From: Ornithodoros turicata
Lineage: Eukaryota; Arthropoda; Arachnida; Ixodida; Argasidae
Direction: 5' to 3'
Length of the DNA stretch: 64,000 bases
NCBI RefSeq assembly: GCF_037126465.1
Contig: NC_088201.1
Coordinates: 22,614,550 to 22,678,549 of the forward strand
Part shown: positions 1 to 10,268 of the stretch, in pieces
How positions within the stretch are numbered: position 1 is the stretch's first letter
Layout of the letters: every line of letters starts with the position of its first letter
Translations under genes and position numbers: made by a program
Notes under the pieces: model-generated
The model's input: the letters and a program-made list of their open reading frames with translations, nothing else
What the model was told of the DNA's origin: nothing
Database searches by the model: none

Positions 1-658
1 CCGCAGGTGGGTCCATAGTGATGTTTTCAACTCAAAGATGGCGGGCTGGGCATGCGCATACGCGTTGTCGGAAATGGTCCATTCCGGAGAAGCGATACAT
101 GACTGTACACATACTTAATGCCTCCTCTGACCTCTTCGCAAATATCAAGTCATATTTTGACATTGGACATACAGGGCGTTCCACGAGAGGATGTCACTAA
201 ATTCCTAAAAATTGTTTTTTTTAAATTGGTTTTACTTAAAAAAATATAAAACTATTTGGAATACACTCATACAGACTTTTGCCACAGATTGATGCCGTTT
301 GCATCCGTGTCACGCACTAATTAAGCTAATTTGCATAATTAAACTCTAAGGCAGAATTTTTCTTCCTGAATTCGGATGCCTATGGCCATAAAACACTATT
401 CCAATCAATCAAAATCACGTGTTTCTTCACAAGATTTCGACAAAAATTTGACAGACGAAAATCAGTAGCTGGCGAAGCGCGCTCGCTGATATTTGCGTTG
501 GGGAACTGTTGGCTCCGTTCAAATATCCTCCTTCCTGTGCAAAGAAAAGAAACACACCACAATCACACCTTTCGCCTTTATCAATGTGTCTGTCATCAGC
601 CGCCAGCCACTTATAATGACGGGATGCGCGACAAGGACCTCGATCGGAATAAAACTGT
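1..658. other. No gene recognised
   Basis: Only short open frames without recognisable protein motifs occur here. The right part (from about 380) leads into the inverted repeat that starts at 659 and may belong to the same element, but no left terminus could be fixed. Confidence 0.4.
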
Positions 659-1002
659 GGGCCAGTTCTCACTTGGCGACGCCCGACGCGGCGTCGTGAG
701 CGGGCGGCGGAAGTAGAGGCGCAATTTCCGCCGCCCCGTCAGCGCGCACGATTTTCATGTTCCCACCACAGTGCCATTCCGTCGTCCAAAGCAGACGAAA
801 AATCAGGAGGCGTGGCCTTTCTGTGTCACCTAATTGGTCGCCAGCTGTCGTTCTCGGAAGCTCTCGCCGACGTCGTGAAAGAAGGTCGGCATGGCAGTTT
901 TTTTGGCTCGACGTCTCTCCTCTCCCGACTCCGGAAATGCGCGTCTATTTCCGCCGCCCGCTCACGACGCCGCGTCGGGCGTCGCCAAGTGAGAACTGGC
1001 CC
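659..1002. repeat. Foldback element with ~72-bp GC-rich arms
   Basis: The stretch 659-730 is the near-perfect reverse complement of 931-1002, with about three mismatches or indels. Both arms contain GACGCCCGACGCGGCGTCG, which is itself close to palindromic. The loop is about 200 bases. The short frames on both strands here are mirror images of the arms and are not genes. No transposase or clear target duplication is visible, so it is described only as a foldback repeat. Confidence 0.75.
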
Positions 1003-1373
1003 TGTGTCGCTCCTTTCCACTTCGCCTCGATAAAGGCGGAGGCGGAGCGACCTGAGCGACAGCGATCCCCCTGTCGGCTGTCATATTCGCTACCACTTGA
1101 CTAACACAGAGTGAACATCACGCAACGTTACGCGAGTGGATAAGAGGTTCTCAAGTTTTCTCCTCCCAGAGGACCTTTCCGCGCTGCAAGTTCTCAACGG
1201 CAAAATACAGATAACTTCGGAAATACAACGATTTCGTGCGAAAGGCCTTGCAGGAGAGTTGTGTGTTGTGAAATGCTCCAGTAGCGGGCAGGTCGAGAAG
1301 CTCGGGGAATGAACTATCCCCTTAAAGAACGCAATAGGATCACTACTGGAGAAACCACATGTGCGTGAGTAAA
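1003..1373. other. No gene recognised
   Basis: Unique-looking sequence between two foldback repeats. No open frame with recognisable motifs was found. Confidence 0.35.
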
Positions 1374-1601
1374 AATATCGCCGCGTTTGCGTTAAAAGTA
1401 ATACGAATGATTACAGCGTCACATAAAAAAGGCAGACATAACATCCGCCACCTGTGGGTCAATGGTCGCGGGCATACATTGCAGTGCAGTCTGCAATGCA
1501 TGCCCGCGACCATTGACCCACAGGTGGCGGATGTTATGTCTGCCTTTTTTATGTGACGCTGTAATCATTCGTATTACTTTTAACGCAAACGCGGCGATAT
1601 T
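1374..1601. repeat. Near-perfect 228-bp hairpin (MITE-like)
   Basis: The first half, from AATATCGCCGCGTTTGCG at 1374, is repeated as its reverse complement ending GCGGCGATATT at 1601. The two arms are about 110 bases each with almost no mismatches, and the centre is around GCAGTGCAGTCTGC (1490). Frames on both strands translate to almost the same peptide, as expected for a palindrome. A run of 16 C follows at 1629-1644. The small gap between the arms and their high identity suggest a young foldback or MITE copy. Confidence 0.85.
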
Positions 1602-1628
1602 GCAATTTGTAGGGCCACCCAGCCCATG

Positions 1629-1644
1629 CCCCCCCCCCCCCCCC
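1629..1644 (+). repeat. Poly-C tract (16 C)
   Basis: Homopolymer of 16 C directly downstream of the hairpin and upstream of the LINE fragment. Similar tracts occur at 16599-16614, 18117-18128, 18184-18196, 19272-19286 (G), 23817-23834, 39546-39557 and 60650-60662 (G). Confidence 0.95.
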
Positions 1645-1699
1645 AATGGAGAAAATGGAGAAATGCGACACTCCGGTGTTCCGTAAACTTTTGTCCCAA

Positions 1700-1830
1700 G
1701 CTACAGCTCTATTCTGTACACATTCTATGGCATGAACAAGTGACTCCTGATGAGGGTCCCACATTGCTGCCGCGTGTTCCAGTTTTGACCTTACGACGGT
1801 TCTTTATAGCGTTAGTTTCAGATTTAGAGG
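1700..1830 (-). pseudogene. LINE reverse transcriptase C-terminal fragment
   Basis: On the minus strand the translation reads SKLEHAAAMWDPHQ followed by LVHAIECVQNRAV. This matches the conserved segment downstream of the RT domain of the LINE called 'tick transposon' (usually RPKLEYASSIWDPHQ then LESVQNRAARFI). The frame ends abruptly toward the poly-C tract and the hairpin at 1374-1601, and nothing upstream of the match is recognisable. It is a truncated remnant of the same broad LINE group as the element at 22.0-25.8 kb. Confidence 0.6.
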
Positions 1831-2234
1831 GGCAAGGAAGGAATTATGTTTGATGATCGACCGGCGTTGTTCACTATGTACTCAATATGTGTTCGCCACG
1901 ACCAGTTAGGTGAAGATTAGACGAGTTAGCTCTTGATTAATGTATTTTTACCCAATCAGTGTTATACATTATATTGTTGTCTGCACTTGTGCCGTGAAGT
2001 ACTGTTGTCTCACGCCGTGTTTATTATGTATTTTATTGTAGTTCTTCTGTGTTTGTCATTCCTGATCTTTTTGCTCCTTCCCAGCAGTAATCCGTATGGG
2101 GCCAACAGAAAGATTAACTAATTAAATAAATTTATACGCGTATCCGTTGTGTGTGTTCCACAATCTTTGCGGTGCGTTTTAACAATAATGTTATTTCCGT
2201 GAATGTTTTGCAATATGAGTCACATCAGGCAGCT

Positions 2235-2353
2235 GTTGTCCTGGTTTGATCTGTCCGGTATGAGTATTCCTGGTATAAGTTGTCCTGGTATGAGATGTCC
2301 CAGTATGAGTTGTCTTGAATTGGGTTTGGTATGAGTTGTCTTGGTATGAGCTG
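2235..2353 (+). repeat. Degenerate minisatellite, ~15-bp unit
   Basis: About eight imperfect copies of a unit close to CTGGTATGAGTTGTC. On the minus strand the array reads as a low-complexity Thr/His/Arg-rich peptide with a TRTTHTG-like rhythm, which is a by-product of the array and not evidence of a gene. Confidence 0.75.
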
Positions 2354-3512
2354 AGTACACCGGCCCGCAGGAGCTCCTTCGTGGACAACAATAATAAAAA
2401 TACGGGGGTGACACGCAAATTTCTCAGGCAGTCATCGCTAATTCTTTTGGCCATGCGTTTGGAATAACTAGGAAGGCTCATTATAAGTTCAATGGATTTT
2501 GAGTCTGCTACACAAGATACTAGATACCTATCATGTCCATCCCGACGCATTTTGTAACAAATTATCTAATGTAACATTTTATAATTGGGAGTAGATTTAC
2601 ACATAAGGTGAGTCAGCCTATAAAAATATCTAGTATTTCTCCACAGTACATTTACCCTATGGCAGCCATGGTAAAGAGCAACGGGTTTAAGTAAACACTG
2701 CCGCTCCCAAGGGGAATTACCTCTCCGTCCTCGTCGGTACATTTGGCGTTCGCCGCCCTCTTTGCTTCGACGGGTGCACGCGGTGCATGCGCGCGTTTGC
2801 GCACGCATTTCAGAACAATCCTCGAAACACGCACAAAGACACCGTGAAACAAACACAAGAAGAAGAAGAAGAAGAAGAAAAGAATGGAACGCGGCAATAA
2901 GCGCAGAAAAAAGCGCCACGGAACAGCACTTCTTCCTGCTAACGCTTTCGTCTTTAGATTTGCGCTCCCCGTTACCGATGTGCGCCTCAAATATATTTAG
3001 CAGCAACGATCCTCGTGGACTTGACGATTCACTGGTATTCATCTTGTTTCTGCATTCCTGCACTCGTTTCCACTTCTCATGCAACATGATTTTTTTCTTC
3101 TTTTTCCGCGACGTGTGGAAATTGACGAGAACGTCTGTCAAGCATGACGACAGCCTACCATAAATCACGGACAGGCATGCTCATGACCTGTGTTCCCTCC
3201 TGCTTCCTGACTTCCAAGGCCCTAATGCATTAGTCAATGTAAAGGAATACAAGAGCAAAAATGTACGATTTTGATTTTTTTTTCTTTCTTTTGCATCAGT
3301 CTTTGGCGGGTGCAAAACAAGAAGAAGTCGACATTCCAGTACCAGCATATGGTGGCCTCCTCGTCTAAAATGGGGTACCTAACGTGCGGCTAATTTATCG
3401 AAAAAAAAGAAAAGAAAAAACAAGTTCTAAAAAAAAAAAAAAACCTCGCTGTATTGAGGCTGGCTTCATGCCACACACGCCAGTGTCATTGAAGCAAAAA
3501 GATCAGGTCGGT
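2354..3512. other. No gene recognised; (AGA)n microsatellite inside
   Basis: An open frame of 200 codons on the minus strand (2566-3168) has no recognisable domain. Its polyleucine stretch simply reads through the (AAG)n tract at 2857-2881. No splice-compatible conserved coding segment was seen. Confidence 0.4.
2857..2881 (+). repeat. (AGA)n microsatellite
   Basis: About eight uninterrupted AGA units followed by a short A-rich tail. Confidence 0.9.
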
Positions 3513-3599
3513 AGCCGGCGAAATTTTTCGAACAGAGACAACTGGTCTTCTGACCTCTACTCCGGCCAGAAGACCAGTCTGTTCGACAAATTGCCGGCT
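3513..3599. repeat. Imperfect hairpin, ~35-bp arms
   Basis: AGCCGGCGAAATTTTTCG then ACTGGTCTTCTG on the left pairs with CAGAAGACCAGT then TTGCCGGCT on the right, with a few mismatches and a short loop. Weak pairing extends outward (TCAGGTCGG against CGACTTGA). Confidence 0.65.
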
Positions 3600-3824
3600 C
3601 CCGACTTGAGGCTTTCACTGCTATCGGCCGGATCGCTGGATTTTTCACTTTTCGATGTTGGTATACATAAACCTTCAACTACGAACTGTTGGACCTTACT
3701 GCCTGCTAAGAACAAGGTCTTTGTCCATGTTGCGAATATTCCAAATTAGAGCGAGATAAAAACATCAGTTTCTTCTTCAGACATTGAATCAATTGACGTA
3801 TATTGATTGCACAAACGCTTTCTT

Positions 3825-4180
3825 AAAGGGGCACTAAACTGCAAAAATTTCTAAACGCAGAATGAAAAAAGGCGTTACCTTCAGAGCAATGCCAAAAGGA
3901 CACTTGCTTTTTTGAGTAAACATATCACCCCCCCCCAAAAAAAAAAGAAAAGAAAAATAAGCAGAAAAAAAGAACGGGATTCGTACGTCACATAGTGCCA
4001 GGCTGAGCTCGTTTATTCAACCCAGGTAACACTGGGGTGGAAAACCGCGATTTGCGTTTTTCCTCTTCTCTTCTCCTGACAATGCGATACGACCTCCCAT
4101 TGGTCTCCGCAAACGCTTTTGCAAAGGAGACCGAGTGACGTAATTGCGAGAGAAGTCGGAAGTTCTCCCGTCGACATTTC
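3825..4180 (+). repeat. Dispersed repeat, copy 1 (AAAGGGGCACTAAA end)
   Basis: Starts with AAAGGGGCACTAAA, the same terminus seen on both ends of the element at 10269-11072. From about 4037 it carries AACCGCGATTTGCG and CCTCCCATTGGTCTCCGC, which recur in diverged form at 4810-4920 and at 34816-35036. The right terminus could not be fixed. Confidence 0.5.
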
Positions 4181-4809
4181 TTACGTGCAAACAGCCCCTC
4201 GCCAGCCTAACTTCGGTGTCGCAAATATTCGCGCCGTGTTGCGCAACGCTCGCTCCTCGCAACCCGCTCGTTTGCCATATGCCCAGCGTCCAGATGCCCA
4301 GCATCCGCGAATTTCCATTGGTCTAGCGCACAGAATAACGTGTAACGTCTCGCGTCATTTCTTCCACATTTCTCTGCAATAGACGGCTGCAGAAAATCCC
4401 GGAGTGCATAGCGCCGCTTTGAACTGTGGGAGCTTACTAATACGAAAGAAGCGGGTGGCCTCCAAAGTGTTTCGATTTCTCGTCTACCGGTCCATTATCC
4501 ACGACGTGTCAAGGTCAGCGAAAGCGAAACGTGAAGGATTATTCTTCGTTCCCCCCGCTTAGTAAGCGCCCAGGATGCCATGCGTGCGCAAGGAGTACTG
4601 GGATTTTCTGAAATCGTCTATTTGGAAATGCGGTGCTCGAGTCCTTCCTCCATGCCTGGTCGGCACCGCCGTGTCGCGCAACTTGAGAAGTACAGGAGAG
4701 GGAAAAAAAAATCCCATAAATTGCGGTTTCCTTCGCGGAATGAGATCTGCCATTAATTTGACAGCAATAGAAAAACAGGATCATGCGTCGCATCTTTCAT
4801 GATTTGAGT

Positions 4810-4920
4810 ACGACGGAAACCGCGATTTACGCTTTCGCTTTTCTCTCCTCCTGAAGAGGCGCGAAAATCCGGTGCAGCCTCCCATTGACCTCCGCAAATG
4901 ATTTCTCGCGATAAAAACCA
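4810..4920 (+). repeat. Dispersed repeat, copy 2 (partial)
   Basis: Shares AAACCGCGATTTACGCTTT and CCTCCCATTGACCTCCGC with the repeat at 4030-4130. It is a partial, diverged copy of the same family. Confidence 0.5.
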
Positions 4921-5129
4921 AACAGTCTGTGCTGTAACAATTTCGCAGATTCACTAGCATGAGTTCGTAAAAGCTGCGGTAATACAGCTTTTAAGTTTTA
5001 GCAGACAAGCCTTAAAAAAAAAAAAATGATCTTACAGCACTAATGAGAGGGGTTTTGTTAAGTGAAGTGCCTCAGGAACGCCGATATTTCGAACAGATAC
5101 TGTTCTTCTTCTACCCTTCTAAGTTTTTT

Positions 5130-5335
5130 TTTAAATTCCGTGTTAGCGCCGCGAAGCAACTGTGGCTATGAGCGGCGTACAGACGTGGACAGATGGAGGG
5201 AGGACCAGCAGGAAGAAGTGGGGGACAGAGGGGTTAGTATGCGTCCTGGGCCGACTTCAGGGGGAAGTGTGCCGACATTGGTCTGGAAAGTCTTCGGAAA
5301 ACCCAGGGAAAACCTCAAAGGTACTGTAAAGCAGC
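5130..5335 (+). mobile_element. SINE body fragment
   Basis: Contains GTTAGCGCCGCGAAGCAACT, a block repeated at 17470-17535. Further on it has GCGTCCTGGGCCGACTTC and GGAAAACCCAGGGAAAACCT, which recur in either orientation near 7230, 8090, 10850, 52915 and 61205. No tRNA-like head is attached to this copy. Assignment to a tick tRNA-derived SINE family is inference from the complete copy at 7111-7310. Confidence 0.6.
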
Positions 5336-6142
5336 ACCGATCAAATGTCATTTAGTGTGGCTATTCGATAGTCCAAGCCACCACGACAAAAACTGCGCAA
5401 GTTTCATTCCAATCGACGGTGCAATTAATTAGAAAATTACAATTAAAGATTACGGGCAACACTGTACTAGGTATTCGAAATGATTCCGTACTCCTGCAAC
5501 ATACGGCGGCAACTACATTGCATGCGTATAACACTGGGCCCGACATAACAATCCACCATAAAATCCGTCCCTGCAATTCACACAACGAACCACATCTGAG
5601 GATAAACGGATAAGCGAACTGAAATGAAATGCTGAGCCCTTGAAAAAAAAAAAAAAAAAATGTGTCAGACGTTCAAGAAGCCAGACAGCTCGGAACCTGT
5701 TTGTTCACAGAGGTTTACGGAGAGAGTTTGTTCGTTCGAAAGAGGCCGCGAAGAAAAGGAGCGCGCAGGCGCAGTAGAGAAGTGGGGAGAGCCTCCACCG
5801 AACAGCGGCCAGCACTGGGTTACTTCGCAAAAAACGCTGTTAACAGGGGTTTCAGAATGCATAGGTAAACAGGGAAACTAATATTATGGTTACTAAAATA
5901 ACTAAGTCCCGATGTAATAGTGTGTAATACCAATTTTCAGTGTTGCCCGCTGTACAGGGGGTTGCTTGACACCAGGCGTCGCACCGCTCCGCTACGCCGC
6001 ATTTTTCAGAGCAAATTAAAATTATTTATAGCGCGTTGTCGGTCGTATGGTTCCGCATATGGTATTTAGAAGCAACAAAGTCTCTAGTCACATCACCGGC
6101 ATATCATGCTTGTCTACTGCTTTACAGTACCTTCAAGCAGAA

Positions 6143-6226
6143 CAGCCGGTGACAAGATTCGAACCCGTGTCACCTCCCAATCTCGGCGTGGAAACCGATC
6201 ATCCTAACCACTATGCCACGATACCC
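6143..6226 (-). mobile_element. tRNA-like head of a SINE, reverse orientation
   Basis: Read on the minus strand it shows an A-box-like TGGCATAGTGG (plus 6208-6218) and a B-box GGGTTCGAATC (plus 6156-6166), the RNA polymerase III internal promoter. The cloverleaf is poor and the segment is followed by the GTGACAAG-type junction seen in the other SINE copies. It is therefore called a SINE head and not a tRNA gene. Confidence 0.65.
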
Positions 6227-6430
6227 TTCTAAGTATGAGTGAGATGTGTCATCTTTTCTTTTTTACAGCTGCACTTCAACACAAAATAATTGTACAAAGT
6301 TGTGAAAGAAGCTGCAGAAATTAACAAATATCAGTACAGACAGTTAAAATAATAATGGTAATTTTAGTATGAATCCAAATTATCAGAGAGACTGTATCGT
6401 TTATGCCTGCAATAGATGAAGTGTAATTAT

Positions 6431-6660
6431 ACCGGATGTTTCACCTAAAGTGATAAAAAATTCTAACTGGCGACGTACTCGCCGGAGGATTGTGGGACTG
6501 TCGGTAATTACCGTCTGGAAACTTTTGCCGCCATTTCGGAAGGCTTTGGACAATTTTTAATTGAGGGAAATTTTGTTTTCAATCGAACTTTGAAAATTGC
6601 CAAGCGAACCTCACTTTTTTTTTCCCCACAGAAATATGAAGTCCTCCACGGATAACCACA
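6431..6660 (+). repeat. One arm of a GTTTCACCTAA-type foldback element
   Basis: Begins CCGGATGTTTCACCTAA and carries a motif order (AATTGA, GAAAATTGCCAAG, a T-run, CACAGAAA) like the left arm of the element at 38790-39642. The opposite arm was not found nearby, so this is probably a truncated copy. Confidence 0.45.
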
Positions 6661-7110
6661 GACCCAACAAAAAGTATGCACAGTATCGCAACAGAAATAG
6701 TATAAAAAATTAGTAAAAATTCGGCTTTAGCCCAGCCTGCTTGATTGTCGCAAAGAAGAGCGCAAGGTAGCTGTGGGGAGAGGTAGGAAGTGTTCCCGCC
6801 TCTTGTTTTACCTTTCTTTCCCCCGCTTTGACCTTGATGCTGGTGACAACCGACTTATCACAAAGAAAACAAAACAACCGTCTTATCGCAAAGAAGGCAA
6901 AACAAATGAAGGCGGGGGCACTTCCTCGTCTAGACGCACATTTCGCGCACGCACGTAACCCCGTAACTTTACAGACGCTGCTATTTGTATCTCCTCATTT
7001 TCAAAAATTAGTGGAGTAGTCACCTCAACGTGTTTATTTTTGGGTCTAGAAATACAAGCTTTGCTTTTACATGCGTTAACTTTTAGAGAATTGAGATTGA
7101 GGAGGAAGCA

Positions 7111-7310
7111 GCGGCATGGGCGAGTGGATAAAGACATTCGCTCGTCGGTGGTCACTCCAAAGATTGGGAGGTGTTTGGTTCAAATCCCTCCACCGGCCGT
7201 GCGCTGTCTGGGGTTTTACGGCAGACTTTCCAGACAGATGTCGGCCCAGGGCGCATACTAACCCCCCTTTGAGGAGAAAAGACAATAAAGACCGAGGAGG
7301 AGAGCACTGA
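7111..7310 (+). mobile_element. tRNA-derived SINE, full-length copy
   Basis: Begins GCGGCATGGGCGAGTGG (A-box), with a B-box GGTTCAAATCC at about 7177-7187. Next comes a non-tRNA body containing CTTTCCAGACAGATGTCGG and GGCCCAGGGCGCATACTAAC, then a short A/G-rich tail with CAATAAAGACCG. The head resembles a class II (Ser/Leu-like) tRNA. It is non-autonomous and depends on LINE machinery for movement. Several fragments of the same body lie elsewhere in the window. Confidence 0.8.
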
Positions 7311-7332
7311 CCAAGACAAGATGATATCCGGG

Positions 7333-7342
7333 TATATATAAA
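7333..7342 (+). promoter_or_regulatory. TATA-box-like sequence
   Basis: TATATATAAAAGGG is a strong match to an RNA polymerase II TATA box. No coding sequence that it could serve was recognised downstream, so it may be fortuitous or belong to a decayed element. Confidence 0.25.
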
Positions 7343-7763
7343 AGGGTCGTCCGAACGAGTGTCTGCAACGTACCACAATCACACGGGGGTCTTCAACGAT
7401 CATTGAAAGCAACGGCCATTGAGCATGTGCGTGGCGCCCCCAACCGTGTAACGTTGCAACCAGGGTTCGGATCCCGGTATCCCGAAATCCCGGGATATCG
7501 GGACAATAAATTTCAGCTTTCTTGACAACAAATATTCTGTGGTAGGTGTGAAAAGGAAAGAACGGTGTCCTACGGACTTTTTGTTTCACGCGTCCCTTCT
7601 CCCCAAAAAATACCGTTTGCAATCCGAAACCGGTCCACGCCACATTGGCACCTTTGCGGTCCACGACACATGACAACGACGTTAGCTACTGACTGATGTG
7701 AGCCACGCAAGCCAAATCCGGAGGAGTCTTCCAATCCACATGGCTACACAAAATATTGCAGAA

Positions 7764-7780
7764 TCTCTCTCTCTCTCTCT
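7764..7780 (+). repeat. (TC)n microsatellite
   Basis: Eight consecutive TC units. Confidence 0.85.
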
Positions 7781-8082
7781 GCAGAAGTTCTCTTTTTCTT
7801 CTTTTGATCCTCACGAATACGTATATTTGAAAGTGAAAAGAGAAAATGGAGACAGCCTTTTCAGAAAACAAGGCTCGGCTGCTCGAGACCACAACACAAC
7901 AGTTACTGTGGATGAATAAAAAGGGAGATCAGCAAAACGCACCATTCCATGTATTCACACAAGCGACATTCCCCAGCAGAATACTCAGGCGGAAGATGCG
8001 TAAAACATCATAGATTTTAGCGGCCGCGTAAGTACAATTGGTGAACGTCATACCTTCTCGTGCACTGCTAACCGCGGGACCC

Positions 8083-8200
8083 TTCCCTTAGAAGTCGGCC
8101 CAGGACGCACATTCCCCCAGAGCGTTAGTCGTTGCCCACCTCTGTGAGGCCGACAACGGCGAGCTCTTTCAGAAGCACCACCACCACCGCTAACCGCGGG
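8083..8200 (+). mobile_element. SINE body fragment
   Basis: GAAGTCGGCCCAGGACGCAC followed by TTCCCCCAGAGCG and GTGAGGCCGACAACGGCGAG. This is nearly the same block as 10853-10965 and the reverse complement of part of 5215-5290. It has no tRNA-like head. Confidence 0.6.
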
Positions 8201-8337
8201 AAATACCCTGGAGCGCCGTCACTATAGCTATTCCGTAGCAGACGACAAGAAAGAAACGCATGTCAATGCAAAGTCGATATTCTGGCACGCAGCTTTTGCC
8301 CCGTGAGCAGTGCTTTTTTTTTTAACGTTTTCTTCCA

Positions 8338-9219
8338 CTAGAATATTCCGTGGGGATGAGAGGAAACGCGTAATGTATCGCAATTTGTGATAGAATGGTT
8401 GTGCAGATGAGTACAGTCATATACGACATCCTGGGGATAGTTGCGAAAAAAATCCTGATCCCGTCCCGGGATCCACATTTCCAAATTCCGGGATTGTAAA
8501 AACGGCTCAGGATTCCGAACCTTATAGTAGCAACTTCTCCCTAACAGGTTGACACATTCGCGCGGGTAGCTCTTGGTGGCGCTACTACGCATGTTCAGTA
8601 TTTGTGTGACCGTAAAATTGGTCTTCTTAATTCCTACGTGGCCGTGATCGGCCTTCTGAAGAATTGTTGGACGAAGCGATAAAGGAACGTAGACCTTGCG
8701 AATGCCACGTTTAGTGACTGTAGGAAGACCGTTGACTAAGGTGTACGGTCCCGAAGGACGATCCGCGGATACATGTTGGAAGTCGTTGAGGCTCAAGAGC
8801 TGCACAGCAGGCAAACGAGAAAGGGTGTCAGCTTCGACGTTGCTCGAACCTTTTTCATATTTGAAGGCGGCTTCGTACATGGACAGCTTCAGTGACCAAC
8901 GGAACAGACGTCCAGTGGGATTCTTAATAGTCTTGAGCCATTGAAGCGCAGAGTGATCCGTGAATACATTAAACGGACGACCGTGGAAGTAGCAGTGCCA
9001 TTTGTCCACTACGTCGACGATAGCCAAGCATTCCAATGCAGTAACTGCATAATTCCGTTCATGCTTCAGGAGTTTGCGCGAATGGTATGCGACAGTGTGG
9101 TTCGTGCCGTCACTGGTGGTCTGTTTAAGCACAGCTCCAAGTCCAGTGGAGGAAGCAGCGCAGTACAAGAGACAGGGTAGGTTGAGATCGAATATCAGAA
9201 GAACAGGTTCATTGGTCAA
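8338..9219 (-). pseudogene. RNase H domain of gypsy element A
   Basis: The translation has the Ty3/gypsy RNase H pattern. LLYCAASSTGLGAVLKQ stands in place of the usual D-A-S-x-x-G-x-G-A-V-L, so the first catalytic aspartate appears to be changed. After it come VAYHSRKLLKHERNY, CLAIVDVVDKWHCY with the family glutamate, FTDHSALQWL, and the tether-region motif VEADTLSRLP. The integrase zinc region appears only as a trace (KADHGHVGIKKT near 8630), and the rest is unrelated. It is separated from the RT segment by a short disrupted region (9220-9362). Non-functional remnant. Confidence 0.8.
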
Positions 9220-9362
9220 AAGGTCTTTCAGCGTTAAGAATGCCCGGTCACATTCCGCAGACCATTGACGTTATTCTGGAGTGTGGAGAGAGATGCACAG
9301 ACGCCAGTGAGGTGAAGTATATATTGTCTATATACGCGTACGTTGACTGTGGCTAAGAATCT

Positions 9363-10125
9363 CTATAGGCCCTTAGTGCACTGAGGTGGAGGGTAATTTT
9401 TAATGGCTTCGATATTGCTGCTTTTATGACACATCACTCGATGTGATATCGTATGGCCCAAATAATCGATGGTGGTACACACAAAGTGACACTTCTTGAG
9501 CTTCAGTTTGACATTTTCCGTGGTCAGCGCCGTGAGTAAAGCATCCAAGCGTTTGAGATGCTCCTGAAACGTAGTGGCGTGGACTACAATGTCGTCGAAG
9601 TAGTAGACGACATTCTCGAGTTGGTGCTTCTCGATGATGACTGTGGCAACCAAATGGCATGACTGTCCACTCATAATGACCGGTAGGGGTGACGAAGGCA
9701 GTCTTGTAGATGTCATCGGAGTGCGTGGGGATATGCCAATAGCCGGAGGTTATGTCTAGAGTACTGAAATACCATGACGGACCCAACGAATCGAGGACAT
9801 CGTCTATGTGTGGAATCGGTTGGAAATCGGGTATCGTTGCAGCGTTAAGCTTCCGGTACTCGATGCACATCTGAGTCCGACCTTCACCTATTTTCTCTGC
9901 TAGAATGACCGGCCAAGCGTAGGGATCGAGACAAGGAAGGTCGAATGAAGCCTTGTTGCAAGATGGAGTCGATTTGTTTGTCGATTTCCACTCGATACGC
10001 TTGCGACGTACGGTAAGGGGACCGGTGGATGATTGGACAAGGTTATGCAGTGGGGGGAAGTGGCGACTGCGCCAATGTCTGTCTGCGACGTCGAGAATAT
10101 AGCAGTGTTTGCAGACAAGGGCCAC
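9363..10125 (-). pseudogene. Reverse transcriptase of gypsy element A
   Basis: The segment to 9700 contains MCIEYRKLNAATIPDFQPIP, then FSTLDITSGYWHIP, KTAFVTPTGHYEWTVMPFG and, after a frameshift near 9690, VYYFDDIVVHATTFQEH with the catalytic Y-x-D-D box. After that come LKKCHFVCTTIDYLGH and an ending near NYPPPQC. These are RT blocks of a Ty3/gypsy element in normal order. The frameshift between MPFG and YFDD makes it inactive. Confidence 0.85.
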
Positions 10126-10268
10126 TAAGGACTGATGCTCCTGTGAAGTGAGGTGAGGATACGCAGGGGAGTGCTGTATAGCAAAGGACCGAAATCGAGG
10201 TCTGCATGCGGAGATGTGATCGAAGAGCGAGAAGCGGACGGAGTCGTGACATCCTGTGAAAGTGTTAC

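Noticed and set aside
1359..1646. Two near-identical peptides on opposite strands as possible genes
   Set aside because: They are mirror translations of one palindrome.
2230..2353. CRISPR-like array
   Set aside because: The repeats are imperfect and contiguous without unique spacers. It is a minisatellite in eukaryotic DNA.
2566..3168. 200-codon minus-strand frame with polyleucine
   Set aside because: The leucine run is translated microsatellite and no domain is recognisable.
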